From: Caprella mutica
Lineage: Eukaryota > Arthropoda > Malacostraca > Amphipoda > Caprellidae
Assembly (NCBI GenBank): GCA_947561585.1
Contig: CANNZV010001122.1
Coordinates: 62,001-126,000, forward strand
DNA length: 64,000 nt
Direction: 5' to 3'
The first letter of the stretch is position 1, and each line of letters begins with the position of its first letter. Shown one piece after another: positions 43,010 to 58,000 of this stretch. The notes beneath the pieces are model-generated. The model was not told the origin of the DNA. It did no database searches and was given only the letters and a program-made list of their open reading frames with translations. A program made the translations under genes and the position numbers.

Positions 43010-43340
43010 ATGATATCTTCTAATGCCCCACCTTGATCTTCTAAGGCCTCAACTTAATCTTCTAAGGCCCCGCATTAATCTTCAATGGTCCCACCATAAT
43101 CTTCTATAACCACTCCCTAATCTTCCATGGCCCCTCCCTAATCTTCCATTGCCCTACCTTAATCTTCTATGGCCCCACTTTAATCTTTTATGATCCCACC
43201 TTAATCTTCTATGGCCCCACATTAATCTTTAATTGCCCCACCATTATCTTCTATGACTCCCCCTTTATCTTCTATGGCCCCACCTAAATATTCTATGGCC
43301 CCACCTAAATCTTTTCACCTTAATCTATGACCCCAACTTA
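43010..43340. repeat. About 21-bp degenerate repeat
   Basis: Unit ccaccttaatcttctatggcc with many substitutions. Confidence 0.8.
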
Positions 43341-44044
43341 ATCTTCTCTCGAATAACCATTTTCGTCCGAAACTTCCACTGTTGCCATACATAAAAAGGG
43401 CTTTTTTACTCCGACTTCAGAACTAGGTAGGTATGTCTGGTCAGCTGATGAACGGCACGCATAGTTTCAGAGCCTGGCAACAACGTCCAGCGTGTCGGGC
43501 ACTGGGGAACACAATTGGTATGAGAAGGAGGACTATGTACGTCACTTGACACCAACTGACTAAAGAGCTAACTGAAACCAAATGGACTTTCATTCATAGT
43601 TTTCATTGATTGAATTCATGCAAAGTGAAGGCGATGTTATTGGAGCCAGAGAGAGAATTTATTTCACTGGCTTCCAGGAAAGAATAAACTTATTTTACAC
43701 TATTGAATTGTGGGTGAAAATAGGAATAATGTTCGTTAAGGATGAATTAGAATTATAAGTTTATTACCTGTAGTTCATTTACTTAGAATTCAATTGATAC
43801 AATTTGTTTAGAATTATAGTTAAATGTAATTACTTATTATGGGAATATTTATAGTGATTTACCAAAAATTTGTTTTTTTTCTACAAAAGCTAAAATACGA
43901 TTTTTTCAATTATTATAGTATTACTGTTAAATTAATATTGGAAGTTTCCTTATAATATGCGTATTTAATACAAGTGTGACACATGGACAGACAGACGCAG
44001 CTCTTATTATAGCATAGATAAGAAATATATTTAGTAATTGATCA

Positions 44045-44925
44045 TTGCCAATCAGCTCCCTCCAATCACTCCAATCACTCCCTCCAATCACTCCCTCCAA
44101 TCACTCCCTCCACTCGCTCCAATTACTCCTTTCAATCACTCCCTCCAATCACTCCCTCCAATCACTCCCTCGAATCAATCCCTCCACTCGCTCCAATTAC
44201 TCCCTCCAATCACTCCCTCCAATCACTCCCTCCACTCCCTCCACTCCCTCCAATCACTCCCTCCAATCATTCCATCCAATCACTCCCTCCACTCTCTCCA
44301 ATCATTCCCTCCAATCACTCCATTCAATCACTCCCTCCAATCACTCCCTTCAATCACTCCCTCCAATCACTCCCTTCAATCACTCCTTCCAATCACTCCC
44401 TCCAATCACTCCTTCCAATCACTCCCTCCAATCACTCCCTCCAATCACTCCATTCAATCACTCCCTCCACTCCCTCTAATCACTCCCTCCACTCCCTCAA
44501 ATCACTCCCTCCACTCCCTCCAATCATTCCCTCCAATCACTCCATTCAATCACTCCCTCCACTCCCTCCAATCACTCCATTCAATCACTCCCTCCAATCA
44601 TTCCCTCCAATCACTCCATTCAATCACTCCCTCCACTCCCTCCAATCACTCCATTCAATCACTCCCTCCAATCACTCCCTCCACTCCCTCCAATCACTCC
44701 CTCCACTCCCTCCAATCACTCCATTCAATCACTCCCGCCACTCCCTCCAATCACTCCATTCAATCACTCCCTCCACTCCCTCCAATCACTCCCTCCACTC
44801 CCTCCAATCACTCCATTCAATCACTCCCTCCACTCCCTCCAATCACTCCATTCAATCACTCCCTCCACTCCCTCCAATCACTCCATTCAATCACTCCCTC
44901 AACTCCCTCCAATCACTCCCTATAT
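44045..44925. repeat. 13-bp pyrimidine-rich minisatellite
   Basis: Unit aatcactccctcc mixed with a 9-bp actccctcc variant, over about 880 bp. Long open frames across it are repeat artefacts. Confidence 0.92.
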
Positions 44926-45129
44926 AATAGCCTCAGGTTTGAACGAGTCTTCAGTCAGTTTCTGGTCTTCCCGTCGGTTGGACTGTTTTTTCTTGCCTCT
45001 GGCTTTCGGTCACTGGCAGTCGAATCTGTTGCTCCTCCTTTCCTAAACCTTTTCGGTAGAATTTACACTTCAGTGACATTTCTGGCTTTCGACATAGACA
45101 ATTTGAAATTGTATGTGTAGTAGCATAGG

Positions 45130-48100
45130 ATATTTAAAAATATTCTTTCTAGTTTTCGAATTGTTAACTTTGGTGGTTTTATCTAATGCATTTTATTCAG
45201 AATTTGAATAACTGCCGTAATTTGAATAATACTATCAATTATAGAGAAGGTGAACCATTAAACGATTCATATTGGATACTAATTTTCGAATTATCAAGCG
45301 GGTTATTAAAATTTGTATTTCTTCTTCTTGGTGATGAATTGAAATTTTTATTTTAAACTCAAAACCTACTAATTCCTTCAACGTTGACATTTTAATAACC
45401 GTCTTGATAATGTTGAAAAAAATTGTATAATCGAAAATATTGATATTTCGATAATTAGGATTATCTATTCATTTTCTGAAATAGAAATTTATTTAATTTT
45501 TTCATTTAATTTATTCCAATTTTTTTAGGAATGAATTAATTAAAAAAATTCAAACAGTGAAATGAAAGTAAAAATTTGCATATTTTCTTTTTTGATATTC
45601 CGTATAGTCTCTAAAATCCTTCTAACTTTGACTATTATATTAAATTTTAACTTTTTCGTCTTTACAAAAAAAAATTTCATACTTTCATTTTAAAGTATGT
45701 AAAACTTATTTTTAATATTTAAAATAAATCAGTCATTAAAATAATAATTTATTCAATACATGACATTCGAGTAATCTTGTTTAATGATAATAATGTTACT
45801 TTTTTTTTTGTTCAAGGGAAAGAATAAATATTTTCAATTGAAAACAAAAAGGAGAAGAGCTCTAGAGAATTTTTTTTTAAATTGAATATAAATTAGAAAT
45901 ACATAAACAAATATTTATATAAAAAAAACCTTTATAATAGATTCACGTATTTCGATTTTCAGATCAATATCAATTTCACCATCAAAATTCCTTTCCGAAT
46001 AAATAGGCCTAAGAAATTGAGAAATTTTCCTGACTAAAACGAAAAGGAAGGATGAAATTCAAGCTTTATTGTCAATAAAAGAAATCCCCAATTATCCAAA
46101 ATCAATTCCATATAAAAGTATATTTCTAACACTTGTAGGAGCCTCTTAACCACTTAACATAATAAGCAAAAATTAACTTTATCCTACAAACATATACATC
46201 CATCCGGAAGTAAAATTTTTTGCTCGTCCAAAAGTTTTCGTCTCCCCAACTAATTCCTGAGTTTAAAAAGTCTGGGCCGCGTTTCTAGCAAAAGCGGCTG
46301 CCAAAGAACTTCATTTTCCTCGTCACAGGATAGGAGATTGTGTAACAACATGATTTTGATGTACCTAACATTGGCAGCCATCCCTCTACTTCTCTCCTTG
46401 GGGCCTCAAAATGGTGAGTTGTATAAATCAGGACCCAAATCCCTAACTCTTCCTTACGGCTCATTCCTAGGACACTAACAGTCCCTTCGCTCATCCGTAA
46501 GGACTCAGTTGTCAGACACCCCCCCCCTCCTCCTCCCCTTGCCTCACTTTTCAGTCTGGCTTCAAATTTTCGCCATGTAATGTATCTATGATACCACCGA
46601 TTTCTTGTATCCTGGATACTAATTTTTTGCACACGTGATAAGATATTAAATACTGCATTTTTACCAGCGAAAAAAGAACTAATAAATAGTTTCTCCGCTC
46701 TATAAAGCCAGACGATGTTGTTTCTGGAATAGTTTGGCTCACTAATATTTCTCAACGAAATTAGTTGATCGTTTGCCAATGCGGAAGTCTCTCCCGTTGA
46801 ATTGTTCCGTTGCTTTTTATCTGTTTCTTTATATTTTCTTCATCGAATTATGTGGAATAGATTCGAGTGTATGGCTTACCCACTAATATTCGAGACGCTG
46901 GATTGTACATCTAGGAAAGACATAAAGATATGGAATTAAGTTTTATTTTATTGCTACCAACATTACTTTAATATGTTGCAGTTGTTGTACAGTGTATATT
47001 ATTGCCAATGATCGGGTGTATTGTTTTCAGTTGGCAATAATTTGTTTATGTAGTTTATTATAGCATGATTCCAAACAGAAAAATGAAGGGGACGACGTGA
47101 AGGAGAACTTAAATGTAATTGCCATGGAATAAATGTAATTTGTTCACCGATGCAAGAAACCAAAATCGTAACGAGCGAAAAACCACATTGATTCAAAATT
47201 CAAAATTTAGAAATTTAATCTTGACGAAGAAAACTTTTTCCAATATTCCCTGTTGATACCGTCGTGAATTCTATCCAATCGAACATTTTTTTCAGTAATT
47301 CTTGATGAAAAACAGAATCAACGTATAACCTGAAGTAGAACTGTAAAGCAATTTTTGAAGTTCAATTCCAACACGTGATATATTCTTCAGCTTCAAAACA
47401 ATTTAACAGAAATCAGAATATCGATAATTTTCACTGAATATGTAAAAAAATTCTAAAATTCTTCCAAATTTTTTTTTTTATTTTGTTGAAATTTCAATTA
47501 GCTCAGTAATAATGTATATACATATAAGTCCAATTCCTAGTAATCGAGCGGTTTTTCAGTCATAATCATTATTCAAATATAATGTAAACAATAATTATTT
47601 ATTTTTTCATTTATGATTAAAGATGTGTAATTGTTCGATAATCTAGAACTTACCCCAGTTTAACAAGAAATAAATGGTCCTCACCCAGCAACAAAATGAA
47701 ATATTCTTATAAACATGAGTGAGGAGCCAATAACATTGATTTAAAAAATAGAATATGAGTGCAAATTTTGCGGCAAATGCCATTTAAAAAAGCCTTTTAC
47801 ATGAAAAATGACACACATGATATGAAAATAATTCGACCAAATGAGGTAAAACCGAAATCTGTCGAATGGAATGACTCAATTTGATATAATCTACCATGAT
47901 GCCGAAAAGAAAGTTCCAATTAGATGTCCTCGCCAAAATAATATTCAAGTACAAATTAAATTAAATGAAAGCTAATTTTATCCAATTCGTCCCAATTTCC
48001 CCTACATCTCCCATTTCGCATCTTAATAAATCTTTCGAAAAGAAACTGTGAAAAGTTTCGTAATCGAAATACAAAGGAGGTCCTAGGTCAAGAATTCAGC

Positions 48101-48940
48101 GCCTGTCCAAAATCAAACAAATTTCTCTTTCTATTAAATTTTAATTGACAAGTCTAATAGGTCCAGTCTTCTACCGCTGACCAAACTGAGTCCGTCTAAA
48201 TTATTGCCAAGGATTCTGATACGTGTTCCAGGTGCCAAAAAGATATTCCTCATTTTCTGTAACCATCTTCTACACCCACGCTCGATCGCTCCAGTCTCCC
48301 CAATTAAAGAGCTGATCAATCTAATTATCAGAAGTTTAATGAAACATCTAGAGACATAACTACATAGATCTCCTACAAAACTCAACGGGAATGTCAATAA
48401 TAGTTAAGAGGAAGTGCCTGAATCTTGGAAAGCTTTTTGCTCCGGTCATCAAAATCTTGGTGACTCTTGACATGATGATGTATATAAATAAGATGAACTT
48501 TTGCAAAAAAATTCAAGTTAGCAATTAGGTCTTTATTTGAAGGACATGTTCTTCTGAAATTGTTGATGTGCTAAATCTGGTATCTTTGTCTTTAGGAGAC
48601 ATCGCTAATCTATTAAAACTTTGCTTGCCATCTCGCCAATAATCTTTTACGGAATTTTTGAATGATTTTACAGTCTTAGCTGAACCATTTTTTTAGGATT
48701 GTTTTACATGATAATGCTTTTATATAAACTCTTAAAAGTATTGTAAAGTTTAAAATAAATTCAATATTTATCTAGAATCATAATAAACTTTGTGTATGAA
48801 TATATGCGATTTTTTTCTTAAAAATTTCTTAAAAATTTCTTAAAAATTGATATGAGATTTACTATATATTTTTTTTAAATTAAAGATTTTGTATACGATT
48901 AATTTAATTCACATTAGTTTCATTATTATTAATTTCTTAA
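45130..48940. other. Region before the chordin-like exon, no gene recognised
   Basis: AT-rich with a poly-C/T patch (46520-46545) and one MITE fragment (47590-47656). Short open frames lack support. Confidence 0.4.
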
Positions 48941-48946
48941 TTTCAG

Positions 48947-49056
48947 TTAAGGCCGACTGTTCAATGTCTGGAACTAAATTTTCCGCTGGTGACATCTGGC
49001 ATCCCAAGTTGATGGATGCCAACACTAACTTTTGTGTGACTTGTTACTGCTACGAG
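48947..49056 (+). CDS. Chordin-like: first half of VWC domain 1
   Basis: A 110-base exon with acceptor taatttcag and donor GTGAGT, entered in phase 1 and left in phase 0. It encodes KADCSMSGTKFSAGDIWHP through CVTCYCYE, the N-terminal subdomain of a VWC repeat (C...WHP...C..C.C). The phase-1 entry implies at least one upstream coding exon. The 7.1-kb intron that follows contains the largest minisatellites of the window. Confidence 0.75.
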
Positions 49057-52000
49057 GTGAGTGTTCATAATCCTCTTCATAATTTAAAATCATTAAATAA
49101 TTATACCCCAATCAAAAATGCTATATCATCATTTAATAAAATAATTTCACAAAGTTTTCTATCCATATAAATTAAATTCCATATCGGATAAGAATTATAT
49201 TCACTGCAGTTCTGATTCACTAAATTAACGTAATTGAAAATGTCGATGAATATTTTTGACCTATAGGCAGCATAATACGCTCGGAACCCCATTTCTACGA
49301 CTGAAGGAAGGGCAAGCAATGCATATCCTTGCCTTCCTCGAGAACTATCCATCATTTCTAAAACTTAACAAACACTTTTATGATGTCTCGACCTCATTCT
49401 ACTTCTTCCTCTACAAATTATGATACTCCTACTCCTTGGAAGCGTTCCTACGATCACACATGTGACTTCTAGGGGTATAACTGTCTGAATTCCTTCTCAA
49501 TTCCCCTTTTTATTCCCTGGTCTCTCGGAAAGGCCTGATAATTTGCCAGTTTGTGTCCGTAAACTAAGCCTATTCTACTCTCAAGATTCGGGCTCTCTTA
49601 TATCTCGGTAACAAACAATGAACGGCAGAAACGATTCACGTGCCCCTAAAGTTGTTTCTCCAAGATTTTTGTTAATATTGTTTGCTTCTGTAACCTTTTC
49701 TTATCATTTGCTTGCATCTCTCACTCATTTTTTACATATAATACATAATGGAACAAAAGTCGTATTAACTCTATTCCGGTAGGTAGAACTTTTACTCCAA
49801 CAATAGTTACTCAATAAAATACGGGATTCTAATTTTGCTATGAATTATGAATTTATTAAAGAAGAACTTAAATTTGTTTTAAACAAAACATAAAAAGCCA
49901 AAAGGGCGAAGTGAAAGCAGAAAGGTGATTCAGAAAGACACGTGGACTCAGCTGAATAATCTAGTTAGGCACATATAAAGATAAACATCCCGATATCAAA
50001 AGAATAACATCATAATCATGTAATGTAGAAACTTTTAATCAATATTGATGTCATAAAATTCGTTTCAGTTGGAGAGAAAACAACTACGGGATATTTTCCA
50101 TCCAGATTATCAGTCGTTTTAATCTAGGGTAATTATTTTGATTTCTAATTAGCTGTAAAGACTTTGAAGATGATCCAAATGGAGAAACGTGGAATTTAGA
50201 ATAATCTGAAATATTGAGAACAAGAAAATTCCACATTATCAATGAGTTACCTATTTACAAAAGGCTCAATTTCTAATTCTCTATCATATGTTCCACTAAG
50301 TTAGGACGTATGGGCAAGACTTGTCAGAACTCTATTAGTAATTCATTACTAGATCCAATTAATGATATTTATTACACGCCAAGTTTCTTGATAATATCCC
50401 TTGTCCAAATCGATGAAACTTATAGTATATATCTCTTAAATATCCTTATGTAATTATAAAAGTTTTTATCCAAGTTTCCCAATATAGACTAGATGATAAT
50501 ATTATTTATTCTACCGTACTTTTAACATGAATATTCCCCATTCTTCTCTCTCCTCTTGACTCAGTCATGTAATGGTGCTCTAGCTGTTATCTAGATTTTT
50601 TCCCTCCTTTTAATCCCTCCACCATAGCTACAGAACTCCTCCTGCATAACTTACATCGCCTCCCCTTGAAATCAGTACGCTGGACTCCTCTCTCATGCAT
50701 AGAATATGTGTCAGACTGGATAAAGTGACGGAGCCATACTTGAAAATGCTGACGTACTCTATTTCAAATATTCATTCTGCTCTGTAGAGTCTACATTAGG
50801 CCTAAAAACAAAACTGCGGCCGTACCTAGGTATGCATGCGTTTCTATGTGAGAAGAGATGGCCGGCAGGCACAGAAGCCATGCATGAATATTTGAGGCTA
50901 ATCTGATCGTGAAATATAGAAATAGTTCCCGTTTCCATTCTTTGATGGAAGGCACATACAGAAGGACCGCAAAAACATTGTTTCAAGTTTTTAGTGGCTC
51001 AGGATATGTTGTATAGAGGAGAGCTGTAAAAACCACGTTGAAAGGGATTTTTTTGATTTATGTTAGCTAACAATTTTCCTTCATTAAACTATATTTAGTT
51101 ACCGATGTCATTGCCTGATTATATATATTTACCAAATAAATGGAATAGATATATAGGAAGAGAATAATAAATAATTTGTTTCATTTTAAGTTCAATAATC
51201 TTGCTAAACATAATTGTTTTCCGTAATAGGTACCTAACAATACCGGGCAGTTACCGGACCACAAAGTTGGTATCCCTATTGCTTAGCAACTTCTCTCGCC
51301 GATATTTTTACAGTACGTTTCTCTATCTATGGAAGGTTCGTATTAATAGTTGATAGAAAATTCTCTTGTTTCCATGATAGGAGTCCAAAAAAGAGAGCAG
51401 TAGGCTATGGAATTGACATATTCCTGAATAAATAAATGTTTATCTTGCGAAAGGCATGATGAACATATATTGTGGAATTATTGATTTGACGAGTATTATA
51501 ATAACGTGCACATTCACAATCAACTACTTCTACTTTCACGGGTTTGTTTCTGTTTTTGTATGGCTATTTGTACTAAATGTTATTTTAAATTTCATTAATA
51601 TACAACGAACATTTACCCATTCATTACAATTGTACATGGGTTTGCGTGTAACAGTTACACACTAAAAATCGTGAAAACACGCTAAATTAACTTATTGAAA
51701 GTGTTCCCTCAATTACGCATTAATTCCAATAGTAAGTTAATCCGACGTATTAGGAGTGATGTCTAGTTACAGCTAAACGTAATGAATCACTTTTCGAATA
51801 TTTCGAGTCCAATAAATCACTTTTCGAATATTTCGAGTCCAATGAATCACTTTTCGACTATTTCGAGTCTAATGAATCCCTTTTCGACTATTTCGAGTCC
51901 AATGAATCACTTTTCGAATATTTCGAGTCCAATGAATCACTTTTCGACTATTTCGAGTCTAATGAATCACTTTTCGAATATTTCGAGTCCAATGAATCAC

Positions 52001-55000
52001 TTTTCGACTATTTCGAGTCTAATGAATCACTTTTCGAATATTTCGAGTCCAATGAATCACTTTTCGACTATTTCGAGTCTAATGAATCACTTTTCGAATA
52101 TTTCGAGTCTAATGAATCACTTTTCGAATATTTCGAGTCTAATGAATCACTTTTCGAATATTTCGAGTCCAATGAATCACTTTTCGACTATTTCGAGTCC
52201 AATGAATCACTTTTCGAATATTTCGAGTCCAATGAATCACTTTTCGACTATTTCGAGTCTAATGAATCACTTTTCGAATATTTCGAGTCTAATGAATCAC
52301 TTTTCGAATATTTCGAGTCTAATGAATCACTTTTCGAATATTTCGAGTCCAATGAATCACTTTTCGAATATTTCGAGTCCAATGAATCACTTTTCGACTA
52401 TTTCGAGCCCAATGAATCACTTTTCGAAAATTCCGATTCCAATTATATCCACTTTACGAATATTCCGACTCCAATGAGTAAGAATTGAATCCAAGTCATT
52501 TATTCTTCATAACTCAACCATCTGGTTATTCAGAAAAGTTATTGACTTTCGACACGTTCACAGCAATGGTTGTCAAAGATCCTACAAGCGTCTACCAAAG
52601 CGCGTCAGAAAGTAAAACCTTAATGTTTGAGTTGCTTTTGTTTAAGATTAGTGATTGATTCCAACTTTCATACGATCAGGTCAAGCGACAGCTGTAATCT
52701 AAATTAATCAAATAAAATTCCCTCTTTGAAAATAATCGATTTAGTTTCATTTGATATCGCCTCATTTCGAATAATAATTATGCTTACAATTAGAAAAACT
52801 GATTTCATCACAGTTTAGTACTTCTCAGTTATTGATTAAAACAATAACAATTCATCTCTTCGCTATAATTCACCGCTTCTTATTTCATTACTCCATTTTG
52901 CTTCCCAAACATTTTTCTTACCCTATACGTTTCCCCACTCTTTGATTTCCCCACTCTTTGCTTTCCCCACTCTTTGCTTTCCCCACTCTTTGCTTTCCCC
53001 ACTCACTCATTCCCCAGTGAATGCGGATGGCCGCAGCAAGGCATTCTTTGGCAGTTCTCCAGACGCACAGACGGGCTTATCCAGTCTTGCTGTTTCTTAA
53101 TACTGTTGCGGAGCCACTTACACTCGGCAGCATAATGGCCTGGAATATTTGCACAGATTCGCTCTCCACGCTCCACAGACTCTAATGACTGTCGAGAAAC
53201 TGAATTGACCAGTGCAAAATGACTTGAGTAAAAGGATAGCTCCGATATTTCATTTTTGAGATAAGAGCTACGAGAGCACGGACAACTTCCTACTTTGAGA
53301 ACACGGAAAACTCCCTACTATGAGAACACGGAAAACTCCCTACAATGAGAACACGGACAACTCCCTACTATGAGAACACGGACAACACCCTACTATGAGA
53401 ACACGGACAACACCCTACTATGAGAACACGGACAACTCCCTACTATGAGAACACGGACAACACCCTACTATGAGAACACGGACAACACCCTACTATGAGA
53501 ACACGGAAAACTCCCTACCATGAGAACACGGACAACTCCCTACTATGAGAACACGGACAACACCCTACTATGAGAACACGGACAACACCCTACTATGAGA
53601 ACACGGAAAACTCCCTACCATGAGAACACGGACAACTCCTTACTATGAGAACACGGACAACACCCTACTATGAGAACACGGACAACACCCTACTATGAGA
53701 ACACGGACAACTCCCTACTTTGAGAACACGGACAACTCCCTACTATGAGAACACGGACAACTCCCTACTATGAGAACACGTACAACTCCCTACTATGAGA
53801 ACACGGACAACTCCCTACCTTGAGAACACGGACAACTCCTTACTATGAGAACATGGAAAACTCCCTACTATGAGAACACGGACAACACCCTACTATGAGA
53901 ACACGGACAACACCCTACTATGAGAACACGGACAACTCCCTACTTTGAGAACACGGACAACTCCCTACTATGAGAACACGGACAACTCCCTACTATGAGA
54001 ACACGTACAACTCCCTACTATGAGAACACGGACAACTCCCTACCTTGAGAACACGGACAACTCCTTACTATGAGAACATGGAAAACTCCCTACTATGAGA
54101 ACATGGACAACTCCCTACTATGAGAACACGGACAACTCCCTACTATGAGAACACGGACAACTCCCTACCTTGAGAACACGGACAACTCCCTACCTTGAGA
54201 ACACGAACAACTCTCTACTATGAGAACACAGACAACTCCCTACTATGAGAACACGGACAACTCCCTACCTTGAGAACACGGACAACTCCCTACCTTGAGA
54301 ACACGGACAACTCCCTACCTTGAGAACACGGACAACTCCTTACTATGAGAACACGGACAACTCCCTACCTTGAGAACACGGACAACTCCCTACCTTGAGA
54401 ACACGGACAACTCCTTACTATGAGAACACGGACAACTCCCTACCTTGAGAACACGGACAACTCCCTACCTTGAGAACACGGACAACTCCCTACCTTGAGA
54501 ACACGGACAACTCCTTACTATGAGAACACGGACAACTCCCTACCTTGAGAACACGGACAACTCCCTACCTTGAGAACACGGACAACTCCTTACTATGAGA
54601 ACACGGACAACTCCTTACTATGAGAACACAGACAACTCCTTACTATGAGAACACGGACAACTCCCTACCTTGAGAACACGGACAACTCCCTACCTTGAGA
54701 ACACGGACAACTCCCTACCTTGAGAACACGGACAACTCCCTACCTTGAGAACACGGACAACTCCTTACTATGAGAACACGGACAACTCCTTACCATGAGA
54801 ACACGGACAACTCCCTACTATGAGAACACAGACAACTCCTTACTATATATACAAATCCCTAAAATTTAATTTATTAAAAGTCTTAAAAGCCAATGATTTG
54901 AAAATTGGCCAAATGATATCAGCATCTGCTAGTAAATGCTGTTAGTTACTATCCATTGCGTAATTCCATTTGTATCTCGAAATATAGTCACTATCGTTTG

Positions 55001-58000
55001 ATTTTCCATCATTTAAATGTGAATTAAAGATTTATCGACAACTTGTTGCACTTTTTGACTGTAAATTGGAATTTAGTTTCAACATCTTTCGAACAAATAT
55101 AATAATGATTACAACATCTTCTCAGTTACACAATGATTGCAACATATTTTTTTATCAACGTAAGGATTGCAACATCTTTGAGTTACTTAATAAATCAACA
55201 TCTTCTAAGTTACATAATGATTACAACATCTTCTTAGTTATGAATTGATCCTAGCAACATCTTTCAAGTTACGTAAATTTAAGTGTGCCACATCTTTGAG
55301 TTACCTTACGATCATCAAACATATCCCTATTTATTTAATGATTAGGAAATGTATTTATAACGTGATGAGGTAAAATCTATTAAGAACGTTCCATTTCATT
55401 ATTGAGGGAACCTTTCATCCAAAATAAAATAATTTCCGTCTGCTCAATTGTATTCCATGTTAAATTAGATTAGATTCGAAAATAAATACGAGCTCCTATT
55501 AAAGTGAATTTTACCAAATTGCAGTTAATTACGAATTAAGCATAGTGATTAATTTGTTCAAAGATACTAATTATTATTGGTGAATTACACGCATTCCTCA
55601 AGAAAACTACCAAGTGTTGCTCTATTTTTAGTAGTGTTGACTAAAGTTCACGAAATATGCTGCCCACGCCAAAAATTTGCAGTCTGCAATAAATTGAAAG
55701 TAACTTTTCCCAAGCATCCCAATGTTCATTTACATCAGAGAGAACTTGTGATGCTTTATTTACATCATGGATGGATATCTTCCAGTGTCCCAATTCGTCT
55801 GCCACATATTAGTTGAAAGTTGAAGGCAGAGTCAGCAGATTTCCCAAAGGTCGACGATCAGAATGGATGAATGTAAGCGGCCGACCGGCCGGTGAACAGG
55901 CATTACCGTTCTATGGATGCCGTGAACGTCGCTTTCAAACTTTGACCGTTAATATCATCTTGTGGAATTAATTTAAAGATTCTTTCTCCGTATATTGGCC
56001 ATTTGAAATGCCCCACGTCAAAATATTTGTTCTGATCACCAGCATTAGTTGATTAGAAGATATAAATAAATACTATTGGAGATAGCCTCGAACAACAAAG
56101 AGGATAATAATTTACAAGGAACGGGGGCTAATTGTAGAGTTGCTGATGTAGGAGAAACGAAGTGTAGTAGTTACTTGGCTTTAGATTAATCTCTACATTT
56201 TCATCTTTCTCTCACGACAGGTTGCAAGCAATGGTGAGACGAATATGAACTGTACGAGCGAGATGTGCCCCGAGGGTTGTACTGGAGGTCCCGAAGAGGA
56301 CCAATGCTGCAATATTTGTTCTGGTAACTTCTTACGAATTTTAGAACAATACTGATTTTTTTATTACATATGAAATTGGAATACATGATACGGATATCAT
56401 TTTATTAATGTAATGTTACAAAACATTCTTTTAATATCCCCGATACAGATTACTAAATTATGATTGTAGTATGGTTGAACTTTTTATGAAACAGGAGGAA
56501 AATCAGGAGTTACAGGAGATGATCCTGACGCTGTGACACCTCCACTGCTCCAGTCTTTCAACGGTCTCAAGATGTGCTCCTTCAAAGGAAGGATGTACAA
56601 TCACGGTGACACTTATTCCAATACAACTGAAAGCAGCAATGAACGCTGCCAGTTGTGCACTTGTAACGTAAGCAAGAAGTTATCAGTGCAGTTGAATATT
56701 AGTTTAATTGTATATAAAAAAGTGAATAGCTATTCATATTCGAATGAATTCACATGGATACCCTCCTATATCATCTTCGTTCTGAATTAAAATCCCAAAA
56801 CTAAAAATCTAACATTCTCATATCGTGTCTTCTCGTCAAACCTAATAACTTCTCGAGATTTAAACCAATAATATTTACTATAGGACTCCCTATTATGTAT
56901 CATGCTGGAAGATATTCGTCTACCCTTACAGAATGGAGAAACGAAGTGTAGCATAAAATCCTGTCCACCAATCAGATGTCACAACTCCTTCACTCCAGCT
57001 GGTGATTGCTGTCAAGCATGCCAAGGTGAGATTTCAATCTAGGAGACTCCAGATTCTGCCGTAATAGTTACCTAGAAGATAATGAATCGCACACAAATCA
57101 GAACTCGCCCAGTAACAAACTCCTGAGTTCAACCGGTCAAAGAGCAAACTTTTCGGGTAGCTAACCTAGATATTTTTGTTGGTTCAGTATGTGTCATCAC
57201 AAACACGAAGTGACATTTCAATCGGAAAAGATTTTGAAACTCTTCGAATATCAGAAGACTGTAAGTACGATCCACTGTGGTGATCACATGTCGTGTTGGA
57301 ATTGATATGGATTGGATGTGGTGTCAGTTTAATCGAAACCTAATTATTGGTGGCAACTTGAATCATGTCTGCATTTTAGGTATTTCTACTTTCTACATTA
57401 GTGCTGTCTTACACTAAGAAAGTTATAGTGACCTGGGAAGATAAAGAGGGGACCCATTTTAATCTTCTAAGGCCCTTATTTTTTTTATCTTATTGTTCGC
57501 ATAACTTAAAAAGTATTTAACAAAATTACCTGAAATTTGATGGGACTTATGGTCATTATCAAGGAACCATTTAGTTAAATAAGATAACAAAAAGTGTAGC
57601 GGTGGCGGCGAAGATATGCGCTCTACGAGTTCCCGTTCTAATTTCTAACGCTTTGCACGAATTGTAATTATCTAACACCTCTTCTGTTTAAAAAAGTAAC
57701 TATTATGATTAGCACATTAATTATATGGAGTACCTACCCACCTCAATCATTTGGGATATGATTGGAAATAATGAATTAATCTAATCTGTCTCACAAATAT
57801 ACATTTATTAGTTCTAAGTATCATTCATAAATACTTATTCGCTATGAGGTATAATACATGCATTACCTGTTCCTTTTCCATGATATCATAAAATTCGTTG
57901 CATTTTTGTAAAGTTCATCAAATTAAATAGAATCAATAATATATATGTTTATGAATATATTTTATATTCATTATATAAACTTCACAATTTTGATCACTGT

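Noticed and set aside
44038..45120. Open frame of 360 codons
   Set aside because: Mostly translation of the 13-bp array; the non-repeat tail shows no known domain.
46285..46779. 164-codon minus-strand frame
   Set aside because: No domain, low-complexity Gly run from a poly-C tract, and no supporting context.
53262..54850. CRISPR-like array
   Set aside because: Units are contiguous with no unique spacers; ordinary minisatellite in an animal intron.
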